Positions 13,031-25,880 are shown, counted from the first letter of the stretch. The stretch is DNA of 64,000 bases from Erythrocercus mccallii (GCA_013397435.1 VZRG01000532.1:384829-448828); one strand, 5' to 3'. Program-made: numbers and translations. Notes: generated by a model from the letters alone, not told the origin.

Positions 13031-16000
13031 CTGAAATAAGCAATAAGAACAGGAACATCAAGGATCCAGGGGCAATTCTTGTAACGCCACTGCCTCTACT
13101 TCAGGCTTTTCAAAATGCCAAGCAGGATAAAGTCAGTTTGCAACACTCTACTGCCCACGGGAATAGCAGCATCCCAGACAACCAGGGCCAGATTACAAAA
13201 CAGTTGTATAAGAAGTGGGTCCCCTGGCACCCTCCTGGCAGGTGAAGATTCCTAACACCCACAGCACCTGACAACAGCACACACTCCTCACTCCATGCCC
13301 ACAAGAAGTGGGGACATATGACATGCACAGCACACAGAGCTGTGTCAGTGGAGGGATACAACCACTATCCACGTCCTCCTTTGGAAGCCCAAGGACAAGC
13401 TCACCCTCCAAGACCTAAGTAAGTATTACAGCGGACTGCCGCAATGAACATTTTAAAGAATCCAAATATTTCAAAGCAGATTTATTGTATATAGGTAGAT
13501 GCAAAATACATAAACATATCTATCCCTCAAATACTCACAAAGATTTTCCTGAGGAAAAGCTTTTCTCCAGTAAGTCCACAAAAGAGAAAGAGTGGGAATG
13601 AGCTGGAGTGCACCTTGTTGTACAGTCAGCTCCCAAGAGCTCTCTCCCATGGTCTTCTTGAACGACCTTGAGCTATTTTTCACGTTTCCATTACTAACTA
13701 CAAGCAATGAAACATTTAAAGCTACATCTTCTTCTGCAAAATGGAGAACTTATCTCATATTAACCTTTATTCAATTATTTCTCAGTTAATTCAAGTTATT
13801 AGAACTAGCTCCACATTTCCAACAAGAGGTTCTGAGAGATTTATTTAATTAAAGTTTATAAATCACATCTACAGCCCAGATGAACATCCCTAGAATAATA
13901 CAGAGCAGTCACATTATGAATTAAGGCACAGCTACTTTTGTTAATGTCTTATTAGCTTCTTATCATAACAAATCCTGTTCAGTGCCACACTGGGATCAAG
14001 AAAAGCATAATCTTGGCCTTTGCACATCATTCCCAGCTAGGGCTGCATTGGTATCAACCATGTTTATGCTCTGGGCTTTGTTCATTTGTTTAAGCAAATA
14101 ATGAGAGACATCTGCATTTTAGAACAATACTTGTGGAAAATTAGTGAAAAGTAAATGAAATGCCACCAAGGAATTTTGTTCCTGAGTTGCTTTTGAAAAT
14201 AGGGACTTCAAAGGCATTTAGAAACCTGAAGAAGCAGATAACATTTATCTGGGATAACTTCCGGGATTTTCAATCTGCTAAAATTAGCTGAAGATAAATA
14301 CCTTCTACACGCAAGCTATGGAAAATCCCAGTTGATGCCTGCAATTTTAGGTTCTGTATTATCTTTGGATCTCTCTTCCCAGAGAGATCTATGTTCTATT
14401 AGGAAAAATAAAACATAATTTAAATGAATGAATGGAACTAAAGCACTCAAGTGACAAAAACTTTCCTGAAATGTTTACCTCAAACCCAGACTTATTCTAA
14501 TACAAGACCAGAGGCAGTTCACTTATGACTAATAACTACAGGTAAGGAAAAAAAAATATTAAAAAAAAGAAGCAGCATGCACTGCTTGGAGACAATGTTT
14601 TAAGTAACAGAGCCACCATGAGTTTTCATGTTTATATTATTCCTCCACTACCAAGGCTCTGCAAAATTTCAGAGCTGGAATCCACCACAAAGAAGGAAGA
14701 GGACACAGGAATGGTGCTGCAAATCACCCATCAGCAGTGTAAATCCTGTAGTGTTACCTAACCCCTCTCCTATTTTCAACACATACCACCCTGGTTAAAC
14801 AGAACAGAAGACAACTTTTTATCTTTATTTTCCTCAACTAGTAGTCTGTAGACAGTCTAATTAATTTCTGTGGATCTACAGATGGAACAAGTTCATATTC
14901 ATGTCAGTTAAACACATCATAACAAAGGTCTATAAAGGCAGTTTAAATAAACTGTGCAAGCAGGTAAGCATGCAGCTAATTTCAGAGGTTTATTACATGA
15001 GTGTAATGGGCCTCTTACCTTAAAATGAGAGTAAATTATAGCCAAATACTTCATAGAGCCACATAAAGAGATGTACAGTAAATGGCAGTTGAGATTCATC
15101 TGCTTAATTTTGCATGAGCGTTTGTTGCATCACATTTTCTTGCAACTGTCACAAATGGGATTTGTCGTATACAAGAGGACACAGTGCTTACAAGACCTGT
15201 ATCTACAGGGGGAAAGTTATAGTGTAATATTCTTAGAAAATCTTTAAGGTCATTTAGTGTTTCTTAAAGTAAGCGGTTGTCTGAAGATAATATTAAGGCT
15301 GCATGAGCAATTCCAACAGTAAGACTTCTTGATCTGGCTTATGCAATATATGTAATTCTGATTGTCCTCTGACAGTGATCTTTAATCACCGAAATTGCTC
15401 ACGTTACATTCACTTCTCTCTTACTGGTATTATTTATAAGAAAAAGAAATCACTGAAATCATCTTATTTACAGGTCCCTTTAATCCTCCACTGCTGATTG
15501 TTACAGCTACCTTGCATAGGAGAAGGAAAAAGGACATTTTTAACTCCTCCTTTCCCTTCACGTGAGAAGCTGTAAAATCTTTACCCTACGCCACAGCAAA
15601 GGAACAAGGCATCCCCATCACCATGGACCCCAACCAGCACAGCCCAAGGCAGGGTAAGGACCTGCAGCTCTCCAGGGTGAGCTGAGGAGCCATTCTGCCC
15701 CAGGACAGCACCTCTCAGAGCTCAGCCATGCCTCCTCTGACATGCCAGGATACCCTTCCATCCCATGCCACTTGTCCTTGAGCGGATGACAGGGGGACAG
15801 GTGCAGAGCCCTTCTCCCTTTCCTTTGGGGCATCCCAAGGGCAGCACTGAAGGAGGAGACCCGGCCTCCACGCCCCACAGCCTGGTAATGCCCACGTAAA
15901 GGGGGAGCAACCTCCCCAGATGGCAACACCTCCAGGAAAGGAGCTGGTCTGGTCTCAAATCTAAGGATGGAGAAGGCATGGCGTGACTTTCCTCGGTGAA

Positions 16001-16717
16001 AAGAATAAACCACAGAGAGAAATCTATGTGTTCCCACCAGAATTGGTTTCTAAATGCAGCTGAAGCAGCTAACGACAGAGATGAAAGCTGTAGAAATGGT
16101 GAACCAGCCAAGTTTCACCGCTCGATCTTCAAGACAGGAAGCGTTTCTTCTCAAGTGCACTTGTCTATCAATACATGGACATTCCTTACTGTAAATGTGC
16201 CAGAAAGTTTCCTTTGGCCGCGGACCGGGCCTACACCCTTCACCCTGAAAGGCAGGTTGTTTCATAACGCTGCAGGGATTGAAGGCAGCACCAAACAAAC
16301 ACACACCATGCACGGCTCTACCCCAAGGTGCACCGACCCTCCGCTGAGGAGGATACACATTTAGCGACTCAGAACCATCCCTTACGTCAATGAGGTATCA
16401 GAAACCGGGGTGTAAATCCCGACTCCTTCCAGGCATTCCTGCAAAGCCGCTTGCCTCGCAGTCTGCGGGATGGAGAGCAATTGAAAAATGCAAGCCCTGC
16501 TACCTTACTGCCTGGGAATCACCGCAACCACACGGCCGCACCATTCCGGGAAGGCACAGACACAGCCGAGAGGCAGGGACAAGCATCCGCATCTCCCGAG
16601 CGCCTCGGAACGCGGCGGCAGCGGCACCGGGGCGAGATCCGCCAGCACCGCCCCGGCCCCGCGGCGGCCCCAGCCCTGCCAGACCCCCGCGCACACGCCC
16701 GCACACCCCGCACCTAC
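13031..16717 (-). other. ZMAT3: ZMAT3 intron 1 (first, non-coding exon to coding exon)
   Basis: A 3.7 kb interval between the leader of the first coding exon and a candidate donor in the CpG island at 16717-16716 (minus strand, GTG|GTAGGT). It is mostly AT-rich non-coding sequence. Frames at 15.6-16.1 kb have no recognisable homology. Confidence 0.55.
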
Positions 16718-16870
16718 CACGGAGCCGGGGCGAGCAGGGCCGGGCCCGGGCTCGGCTCGCACTCAGCTGCGGGAAGTGACGGCGGCGGGGGCGGGCCGAG
16801 CCGGGCCGGGCGGGGCGGGGCCGCCGCCGCTCCGAACCGCCCCGCACCAACGCGCTCCGGGCATCGCCGG
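16540..16870 (-). promoter_or_regulatory. ZMAT3: CpG island, probable ZMAT3 promoter and non-coding exon 1
   Basis: The stretch is very GC- and CpG-rich, with repeated GGGCGGGG/GGGCCGGGC boxes (Sp1/KLF-type) at about 16780-16825. A candidate minus-strand donor GTAGGT lies at 16717-16712, so the non-coding first exon would end at 16718 and transcription would start near 16.75-16.85 kb. The role is inferred from its position 5' of ZMAT3. Confidence 0.7.
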
Positions 16871-17006
16871 GGAAAATACCCTCTAGGAGCTGCTTCAAAT
16901 AGGCTTCAGTCCTGACCCGTAGCTCTGCACAAAGGCATTTAGTCTTTTTTTTAAAAAATATAATTATCTTTTTTTTTCCCCCACAGCAGACGCTACAATG
17001 AACCTG

Positions 17007-17021
17007 ATTTGCATATATAAA
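17007..17021 (+). promoter_or_regulatory. octamer ATTTGCAT overlapping a TATATAAA box
   Basis: A perfect octamer (17007-17014) shares its last base with a perfect TATA box (17014-17021) in the interval between the two divergent genes. Both motifs are seen directly. Promoter activity is speculation. Confidence 0.25.
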
Positions 17022-17311
17022 CATCTTATTCATGCTGCTCGTAGCCAAAATGAGTAATGATTTCCCCTCGAGCTACCAAGGCCTCGCCCGCGTGGTTGGG
17101 CCACCCTGTTTCAAAGCATATGGAGTTTCTGTTGATTTTTCTCCCCTTTTGTTGGAACAGGAAAGTGCTGAGAAGTCACTACAGGCTGAAACCATCACCC
17201 AGATTTTACAGCAGCCATCAGCCAACCCACTTGGCAATCCATTGGTTAGACATACTGATTGCTATGAATTTTTTTTTAAATCTTTAAAAAAAAAAAAATC
17301 CATTTACCAGA

Positions 17312-17640
17312 TACATGGAATCATAGAACAGTTTGGATTGGAAGGCCCCTTAAAGACCATCTCGTTCCAACTCCCCTGCCATGGGCACGGACACCTTCCA
17401 CTAGCCCAGGTTGCTCCCAGCCCTGTCCAACCTGGCCTTGAACAGTTCCAGGGATGGGGCAGCCACAGCTTCTCTGGGCAACCTCTGCCAGGGCCTCACC
17501 ACCCTCACAGTCAAGAATTTCTTCTAACCTCATCTAAATCTGCCCTCCGTCAGTTTAAAGCCACTCCCCCTTGCCCTATCTATCTTACGTGCCCTTGTCA
17601 AAAGCCCCTCTCTGTCTCTCTTCTAGGCTCCCTTTGGGAA
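17312..17640 (-). repeat. CR1 LINE 3' fragment, antisense
   Basis: The stretch runs from GGAATCATAGAACAG through the characteristic reverse-complement CR1 tail (CATGGGCACGGACACCTTCC, then TCCAACCTGGCCTTGAA). It is a 5'-truncated, non-coding copy between the ZMAT3 and PIK3CA promoters. The long plus-strand frame at 17032-17850 reads through this antisense repeat and is not a gene. Confidence 0.9.
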
Positions 17641-18309
17641 GGATGCCGCAGGTGGGAATGCGGAGCCGTGGCGATGTGGAGCAGAAGCAGCAAAGGGGCA
17701 GCTGACCAGCAGGAATGCTCACGGAGCCTGCTTTGCCTGTGTTTGCTGGGTGCCTTCTGCCGTGCCCTGCACGGCTGCTGCTCCCACCTGCTGCAGTGCT
17801 ACCTGCAGCATCTCAGCCTGGCCACGGCTGTGAATATGGTCCCATGCTAGACCCTGGGGCTTGGAGAACTATTTCAAGTCAGAGAATTCACCAACGCCCT
17901 CACCATGTTCACACCCGGCTTATGCCATCTCTCTTGTTGAAAGGGTAAGTATCCCTTGACAATGGAGCGATTTGCCAAAACGCCTTAACAATTAATTACC
18001 CAGGTTATCCCTGTCCCTCCTCCCTATCACCACCTCAGTGCCACCCGCACTTGTTGCATCTTGTTGGCTCTCACCAAGGTACCGCAGCCCGGCGCTCTCA
18101 TTTCACACCCTGAAAACCCACGCCACTTGGGAGTGCGTATTTATGTCATTTCTCTTCGACTTCTAATTTGTACGGACATTCGCTTGGCGGGCCACTCTTT
18201 CAACAAAACACCGGACTCACGTACAGCGCCTTGATGCCAGTGGCAGCGGATTGTAAAGAACCCGAGTGATCCAAGTGGGAAAAGGATCAAGACTGGGTCA
18301 GACGTGCTG

Positions 18310-18900
18310 CGATGTGCAGGGCACGGGGGTGTCAGTGACTTTAGGGCAACAACCGGGGCAGGACGAGCCCGCGATTGTCCAGCACACTCCGTTCCCCGGC
18401 CCGCTCCGCGCCACCACCGGCCCCGCGGGCCCCGCGCCCGCCTCCCCCCGCCGCGGTTCCCGTTCCGGCGGGCGGTGCCTTCCCCATCCGGGGTCAGCCC
18501 CGCTGCCTTCCTGTTATTCCCGTGCGGGAGGCGGCGGCTGTCGGGGAGCGGCTGCCGGCGCCGCNNNNNNNNNNNNNNNNNNNNNNNNNNNNNNNNNNNN
18601 NNNNNNNNNNNNNNNNNNNNNNNNNNNNNNNNNNNNNNNNNNNNNNNNNNNNNNNNNNNNNNNNNNNNNNNNNNNNNNNNNNNNNNNNNNNNNNNNNNNN
18701 NNNNNNNNNNNNNNNNNNNNNNNNNGGCGGGGTCGTGAGGGGCCGCTCCTGGAGCGCCGCTCGCTGAGGGGGCTCCGGCGACAGCGCGGGGCTGAGGGGC
18801 CGTGGGGCCGCGCTCGGCAGGGAGAGCTTCCCCGCCGCATCCCGCGTTCGGGGGCTCCGAGGGACGCGAGCCGGGAGAGGAAGAATAGCGGCTTGTTTTC
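18310..18900 (+). promoter_or_regulatory. PIK3CA: CpG island, probable PIK3CA promoter and non-coding exon 1
   Basis: CpG-dense sequence flanks an assembly gap on both sides. It lies 5' of PIK3CA and about 2 kb from the ZMAT3 island. The non-coding first exon is expected here or inside the gap. A strong candidate donor GTGAGG is visible at 18735-18740 just after the gap, but it cannot be assigned without transcripts. Confidence 0.65.
18565..18725. other. assembly gap (161 Ns) in CpG island
   Basis: A run of N inside extreme GC-rich sequence. It probably hides part of the PIK3CA promoter or exon 1. Frames crossing it are artefacts. Confidence 0.99.
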
Positions 18901-21900
18901 CAGTGTGGGTGCCTCAACCCCTGGAGTGGAGCTGTTTGCTGTAAATGTGCTCCGGCAGTGCTGGGGCTGGGTGATGCCGCTGGGAGCCGAGCCTCTCCCG
19001 ATGGGTGTGTGTGTGGATCCTGGCACAGCAGCTCCTGCTTCCAGATGCCCTCGGCTGACAGTAGCAGTGTCTCACTCATCCCTGCTGCCTGTGAAACCTT
19101 TCCTATTTTATGCTGCCCAGAGATCGGTTTGTAGCGATCTTAAGTATGAAACTGCTGTTTCTTACCAGTATTTGTGTGTTTCCTGGTAGACTCTGTATTA
19201 ACAGAACTTTGGCCGAACTAACACAAACTGCCTGTTTTTCCTTGGGGGTTTTGTGGCTGTTTTCAGTATTCCTTAAGTTATTAAGATATCAGGCCAATTA
19301 TTTCTGTAGCTGTTGTGGATATGTGTCTAACTTCTATAATTTTTATCTGTATTGCTTTTCTTTTTGACTAAAGATCTGATTGAACAAAGGCTACTTTATA
19401 AGCTGTGCCTATTCATAACAAACAGAAGGCAAGTACATATACTTGAAAAGTAGACAGTGGGGAGTATGATGCTTTTCTTGATTTAATTATGCAGCAAGCT
19501 TGTAAGGGAGTGGTAAATTGGGTCCTGAGTCTAGATTTTGTAGAATTTAATAGAAAAAAATATTTTCTGTTCTGTTAGTTATTTGTACCTTCACATCTCT
19601 GCTTACGGGCATTCAAATTTATCACATTGCATAAAGTTAGATTTCCCATCATGATCTGAGTCATTCTTTAGTTTCTTCCACCTCACAGTTAGTTTATAGA
19701 ACTGTACTCATACTTGTTGCTTCCATGCTGCAATTCTATAATGCAATGTAATAATCAAAGTCCACTTCTTGTGTGTAAACTTTGTTAGTTCCTAGGAATA
19801 TTCCAGTGCTCAGGGTGATGGGTTTTAATAGTATGTCTGCTATGAGGAGCTGACTGGATAAGCTGTTCTAAAATGAAGTCCCATGTGAACTTAAAGCTTC
19901 ATAATAAATAAATTTATTCTCAAAGAATAGCATTGGAAAACTCCTTTCTGAGTTGTTACTTATTTAGAAGCATATTTTAGTACACATCAACCAAGCTCAC
20001 AATGTTCACAGAGGAATTTATGAAACCACACAATTCCTATGGGATCCATGAAATATTCCACCTTTTCATTAGGACAATAAATGAAGCAGCTCCAGAGCTG
20101 CAGATGGAATTTGACTGGTGAGATGCCCTGCATTTCCTAGGTGTTAACTTGGTGCCATTCTTAGCAACCTGGAGACAGTACTTCATGTTTTTTCAGGACA
20201 ATCCCAGCCTACAAATCCATGCCAAAGTGTTTTAATTGGCTGCTCCAAATTGTCATTCTGTATCAATGACAAGTGTGTTCTGTTTGTTGTTGTATTTACT
20301 GCCTGAAAGATGGCTCAGAGAGGGTTTTTTTCGGTTTTGTTTATTTTTTCTTTCTTTCTGGAGTATTCTTTGGGAAAGGGGTGTAGCTGATTTGTTTACA
20401 AAGCAATTGTGCTTTATTGGAAGTCATAAAGTGGTTCAATACTTAGTTAACTGTTTCTCTGATAATCAGGCTATTCCTGCTTTCTTTGAGCAAATGGGGG
20501 ATACTTTTTCCTGGATAACTCTTTCTTTAAAAGTTTCTCAAAGCTTTAGAATACGAATTTATGCAACCAGTGAGGAGTTCATGCTTTACCCTCATGGTAA
20601 CTGGACAAAAATAATACTGCAAACTCGTCTTTCTAGTTTAGTCTTTAAATACCATTATAAAACTAAGTTTTGTTGTACTACTTACTGGTTTGTAATTACT
20701 GAAAAATATGTGAGATCTAGTAAATCCTCCCCACTGAGAAAAAGTGGGCCATATCTGCATTTTTTCTCTGTGTGTGATGGAGTTGAAGGGGGAGCACTTG
20801 GAGGGAAAGGGTAAGAGTTTGCACTTTGGCTAACTGGAGAACAGATGTAGGCTAAGGTTTGGGGTTTTTGCAGCTTTTTATGCATTGCATTCCATGCTTG
20901 TGGGAGTTTTGTCTCATCCTTTTAAAAAGCCAGACATCCAGCTGCTCCAAGGGGATGATGCCTGTCTGTAGCTATGACTAGAAGAGGCCACAAAAATATT
21001 TATGCTACAACTGGATGGGAATTTTCTTTTACTCTTGAAATTGAATGTGTCATGGCAAAGAATTCTGTTACAATCGTCTCTTTGTAGTATCCTCATTCAA
21101 ATGGAAGCAGTGATGAGAATAGATTGTTTCTCTCTATATAGTTAATTGGACAACAAATGTATGATTTATTTTGATTACGAAGTTGGTAAGATAAGCTCCA
21201 GAGGTTCCTCCCAACTGAATTTGTTCTACAGATCTATTTTTGGATAGTTAATGAAGTGTTAAATGAACCAGAAATAATACTCTTGAGTATTAACTGCTGG
21301 GTTGTTTGTTTTTTGGGGTTTTTTTTTTGCTTTTGTAGAACTGGTATAGTATTAATTTTAACAAAATCCAAACAAACAAACCTATACAATCAATCAAGCA
21401 AGAAAACAAACAAAACATCCAGTACAAAACCAAACCCAGCTAGGGGATAGAGGGAATTAAACTGGTTTAAAGAAGAAAAAGAGGCATTTTTATAAATCCT
21501 ATACGTTAACTTGTAGTCATATGGAAATGCAGCAGACTGAGTACAGTTTATGTAATTCTGGATCTGACTTCTCAGTTTAAGCAATACTTAATGATTTTGC
21601 AGCACATATGCTTTTTTATATGGCATGTATCTACACTTGAATTCTAGAAAAGTTCTGGGCACAGATTTTGTGCAGGGCAGTCTAAGACACCTGTGTATTT
21701 CAAAGAAGAAACGTGAAGGACAGTAGATATCATCACTTTTGCTTTGTTTCCAGTGTTCTTAAAGCCAGCAATGCAGGGCAAAAAAGCATTTGGTCAATTG
21801 TGTCTGCTGAGTAATGGTATAACCATTCCCTGGGAATGGTTATCGTCTGTCTTTGGAAATCTATGCTCACACACCTGAGCTCCAGAAATGTAAAAATGAA

Positions 21901-24900
21901 GTTCTAAGAGGCCAGCTTACCTTTGTCAAGTTGAACAGGAAAAATTGTGTAGCACTGGTGAAGCTTTTGCTTGACTTGCAGCAGTAAGAGTGACTACTTC
22001 AATCGGGTTTAAGAACAAACAGTTGGGTCAAACACAGCTTTAGGTTCAGTGATCTCTGGTTTCATGCCCTGTTGCTTTTCACCAGTAGAGGGTTAGATAA
22101 ATCCCAAAGAGACTGGGGTTTGTTGTTTGGGGTTTTTGTCTACTTGTTAACACATTGGTTTTAATTAACTTCATGGATTTTTATGCGTAAAAACCTTGGC
22201 AGTTTTGCCTATACCTTCTGATTAAAGAAGTATTTGCAAATGTAGCTTTTGAGGGTTGTGAACCACAAAATATATTTGTTGAACACAGGAGACTTATTGA
22301 ATTGACTAAGACTGACTAAATTCCCTGGAATTTTGAGACAGCTGAGTCACATTTATTGTGATAAATCTGTATATTCTGACCCTTTTCTAAGCCAAAGAAA
22401 CGTAGACAAACATCCCTTGGGTTATTTTCTCTCCAACAGAAAAGAAAACTGGATGGTTGCCTCCTAGATTGTACAACATGTCAAAAAACTTATCTGTCAT
22501 TAAGACTTCACTGTTTTTCTTTTTTTATACTTGTTAGTCAGTCTTTTGCCAATACTTAATCTAGCAGTTAATGGTGATGAATGACTCTTGCCCAATGTGT
22601 TCCAAGACTGTTCCTGATTTTTAACTCTTGCTGTTAAATTGGGTCCTACTCCTTCCAAAAACATGAATTTTCTGGTGAAATTACATTGATTGTCTTGGAA
22701 GAGTGTCCTTATCTGTTAGCTTTTAGCTGTGGATCCTTGCAGAGGACACTTAAGTTGTTGAACAAAAAATTACTCCTTATTGCAACCTTATTCTTCTCTT
22801 AGCTATCAGCAATCAACAAAAATAGAAATTCTTGAACATCCTCAAAATGCAAGAAACTTCGAACATCACTGAAAGGAAAATGTTCAAGATTCAGCATTTC
22901 ATCTGAGACTAATCAGCCATAAGTAGAAATACATGCCTTTTCTGTGATCTGAATCTAATAGAACAAAATTTCCAGTACCTTGGGATTTTGACATGTGACT
23001 AGCTGGAAAAGCGAGGAGATTGATCTCTGCAAAGATGTTGGCAGAATAAATATGGAATGCTTGAAAATACAAGTGCAAAAGAGGGAGAATGAGCAGGGGG
23101 GTAAAGACTTGTTTACCAGGCAAGCAGAGTGGAGAGGTATTGTTTCTTTCTCAAACTGTTCAGTTTCAGTTCTGACAAAACTCAGTAAATATGCTTTCTC
23201 TGAGGAGGGATGTTATGATCCAGCTTCGGTGCTTGTGCCATTAAGATTATTTTCATTAAATCTGGAAAACACTTAGCTTGACTCTTGACTACAGGCACAG
23301 TTTGAAAGATGGAAGTTAATAGTGCTAACATAAGAAGTTTCTAGATAGAGCTAACTTCCTCTGGCAAAAGGGAAATCAAAGCTATCATTCTAAATACTCC
23401 AAATTATGTCTGTAGTGTCATTAATCTGCTCAGACTCTAAAACATACTACTTAGTCTTCATTTACTTTATTTATATTCCCAGCTCTTTACAGAATAATCA
23501 GGAAATGCTGTGACTAATAACAAAAGTAGAAGTGACACTAATAACACTGAAAATTGCTCTTCTGCCTTTGTGGTTGTTGAACAACCAGTTCCACTTACCA
23601 ATTTATCAAGGCAGTCTCCACTGGTGAGAGGGAAGTGATAAATATATTGTTTTATCTTCTTGCAGTTTCATGCTGTCACCTCTGAAATCTTCAATTTTAA
23701 GGTGTTAAGTACTGTAAAAGAGCACTTGTCCCAAGAAAGCCTGTGGTGTGTAAGAGCTATTTTTTAAGCAACAACCAGACATCTGGAATAGTCTTGATTG
23801 TGGTGTATAATTGAGGATATGCCTGTGAGTTCCACTGCCAGTCTAGCAAGTTTTTTACAAAGACTGATTTGTAATAAATTGCATTTGTATTTTAGAGTAG
23901 AATGGTAATATATGAAATTGTAGTGCTGTAATTGGGGAGGATAAACTTATACAATTACATGAAGTTTTGGATAAGAGATTGGTAGTTAAAAAAAAGGGCT
24001 TAAATTGATCTTAACATCCTATTTGAGAAGGTAGAGATTAACTCTTCTGCTCATGTTCGACCAAGGTTGAACATCTAAAATTCTAATAACTTGCCTTCCT
24101 CTTCAACTTGCTCTGAAATGGAGGCTAAAGCACTGATGTTGTTATCACTGCACAGCAGCACTGCCTTGATCTCAGATACCTCCAGCTTGGAAGTTTTTTC
24201 AGTTTGGGAGCAATGGCAAAAACTACCACCAAGAGATAAAGGTGAAAACAGAAGCCAACGGGTAATAAAACAGCAGAGCTTATACATGACAAAAAGGATA
24301 GCAAAACCTATTCCTGACTCTGGAAACTCTTCTTAAATATGTTGTCAAAGTGCTTTGTAATGCAGCCCTTCAAGTCTTCTTTCATCACCTCCTTTCCAGG
24401 CTTTTCATTGTACATCAGCAGATAGTGCAGTATCACAAACAGCTTCAGGGTGATATGAGAAGATTAACCGTGATTACAGATTCCACTCTTTCGTTGTCCT
24501 GGTATGTGAGCAGGTTATTTATTTAAACAACAAAAAAGATGCTTTGCAAGATAGATACGCTTCCCTGATTGGTGTTTTTTAATGGGTGGAAATTAAATCC
24601 AAAACACTTGAGCTTTTGTGGTCTTCTGTTCTAATCCATGGTTAAACTTCACCAGGCTGAGAACTGATTTCAGTCTTTTTGAATATACTACAAAAACATT
24701 AATGAAATGTTTCCAAAGAACCATCCATGTATTTAAAAAATACTTCGTTGTTTGTGCAACTGTGTAAAATCCTCTCAATAGCAGTGACTGATTACTACCA
24801 GTATCTTCTTAGCTTTCTTAAAATAAAAGCCTTTCAGTTTAATATATCTTTGTTACAGAGGTCTGATTGTAGTAGTAGGCTGTATGTGCCATAGTCTCAA

Positions 24901-25385
24901 ACCATTTAATCTAGATATGAAAGTGACTTTCTAAACTGGGAAGCTGGGAAATCCTTAAATTAGTGGAGAGATGTGGTTGATAGTCACTGCTTAAATACCT
25001 ATGAGTTTGTCACTTTTTTGCTGAGTTCATGTTCACTATAAACATTTTTTGACAAACACTATCCGTTTCTTTCTGATGCATCAGCCACAAATTGCTGGTA
25101 CCCTGACCTTGCTAGAGAAACAATTTGGGTTACAGCTTGAAGTAGAGGAAAAAGGGATGCACAGCACACAGCTTCCTGTCTCAGCAGCCCCATGCTTGTG
25201 TTGCACAACATGGTTTGCAAAGCAGATGCTGTAAGGAAAGGGGTAATAACAGTTGCAGCATCTGCCTTAAACACTTGCTCAGTGGTGAAACTTGTTGCAG
25301 AAATACCAGAGCTGCTTCTGCATGAGCCACAAAAATGAAGAGTTTCAATTCTGACCAAAAGTGATGCTTTTCACAGCAGTGCTCC

Positions 25386-25880
25386 ATTGTGGTGTGTTAT
25401 AGAACAAGTGTGTAACTGCACAAGCCAAGGAGTGGGGTCACAAGGAGGACATTTGATCTGGGGGGATGTGTGCCTTGTATGACCTGCAGAGCAGACTCTT
25501 AATGACCACCAAAATAAGACCAGACCATGTGCAGTGGTGAGACCACACCCACTTTCACCTCTCATGCTAATGAGGAACCAAAAACCACACCCACTATATG
25601 TCACGCTAATGAGGATCCAGAAAACCACGCCTACTCTTGCCTCTCATGCTAATGAGGATCCAAAAAACACTCAAGCTTCTCATGCTAGTGGAGCATGGTT
25701 TAAAACTGGGAGTGAACCACATGGGATCCTACCACCGCTGCAAAGAAGCCCAGGGCACTGGAGGACCAACAGGACACCACAGGATCCTGGTGGAGTCCCA
25801 CAGGTGGTGACTCTCTCCTGCTTGCACTCTCTCTCTCTAATTCTCTCTCCTTTCCCTTATACACTTAATGTGGCAGAATA
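25386..25880 (+). mobile_element. LTR-like element with tandem octamer/CACCC repeats (putative solo LTR)
   Basis: Four diverged copies of a 36-43 base unit centre on ATGCTAAT-like octamers at 25564, 25603, 25646 and 25682. In the first copies these alternate with CCACACCCACT/CCACGCCTACT boxes. A TTTAAAA motif follows (about 25699), then a GC-richer stretch, then a CT-rich segment (25830-25860). This resembles the U3-R-U5 layout of a retroviral LTR with an enhancer repeat. No gag, pol or env is recognisable beside it, and I could not find flanking target duplications, so the boundaries are approximate. It could instead be another interspersed or tandem repeat. Confidence 0.45.

Noticed and set aside
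12901..13245. 114-codon plus-strand frame opposite the ZMAT3 start exon
   Set aside because: It is partly the complement of the ZMAT3 coding exon and its leader, a shadow of the real gene.
16580..16591. Possible p53 half-site GGACAAGCAT near the ZMAT3 promoter
   Set aside because: One mismatch and no adjacent second half-site, so it is not enough to call a p53 element.
16500..17048. 182-codon minus-strand frame over the ZMAT3 CpG island
   Set aside because: Arg/Gly/Pro/Ala-rich translation of GC-rich promoter DNA. Long stop-free frames are expected there by composition.
17032..17850. 272-codon plus-strand open frame
   Set aside because: Its middle third is translated antisense CR1, and the rest resembles no protein. 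It sits between promoters with no splice or conservation support.
18141..19189. About 310-codon frames on both strands across the PIK3CA island
   Set aside because: They run through 161 Ns and GC-rich promoter sequence, so they are artefacts.
20236..20814. 192-codon open frame in PIK3CA intron 1
   Set aside because: It begins with TTG rather than ATG, resembles no family, and is rich in Phe/Leu/Ser as expected from T-rich intronic DNA.
25049..25387. Possible retroviral internal sequence beside the LTR-like element
   Set aside because: Open frames on both strands were inspected, but none shows a recognisable gag, pol or env motif.
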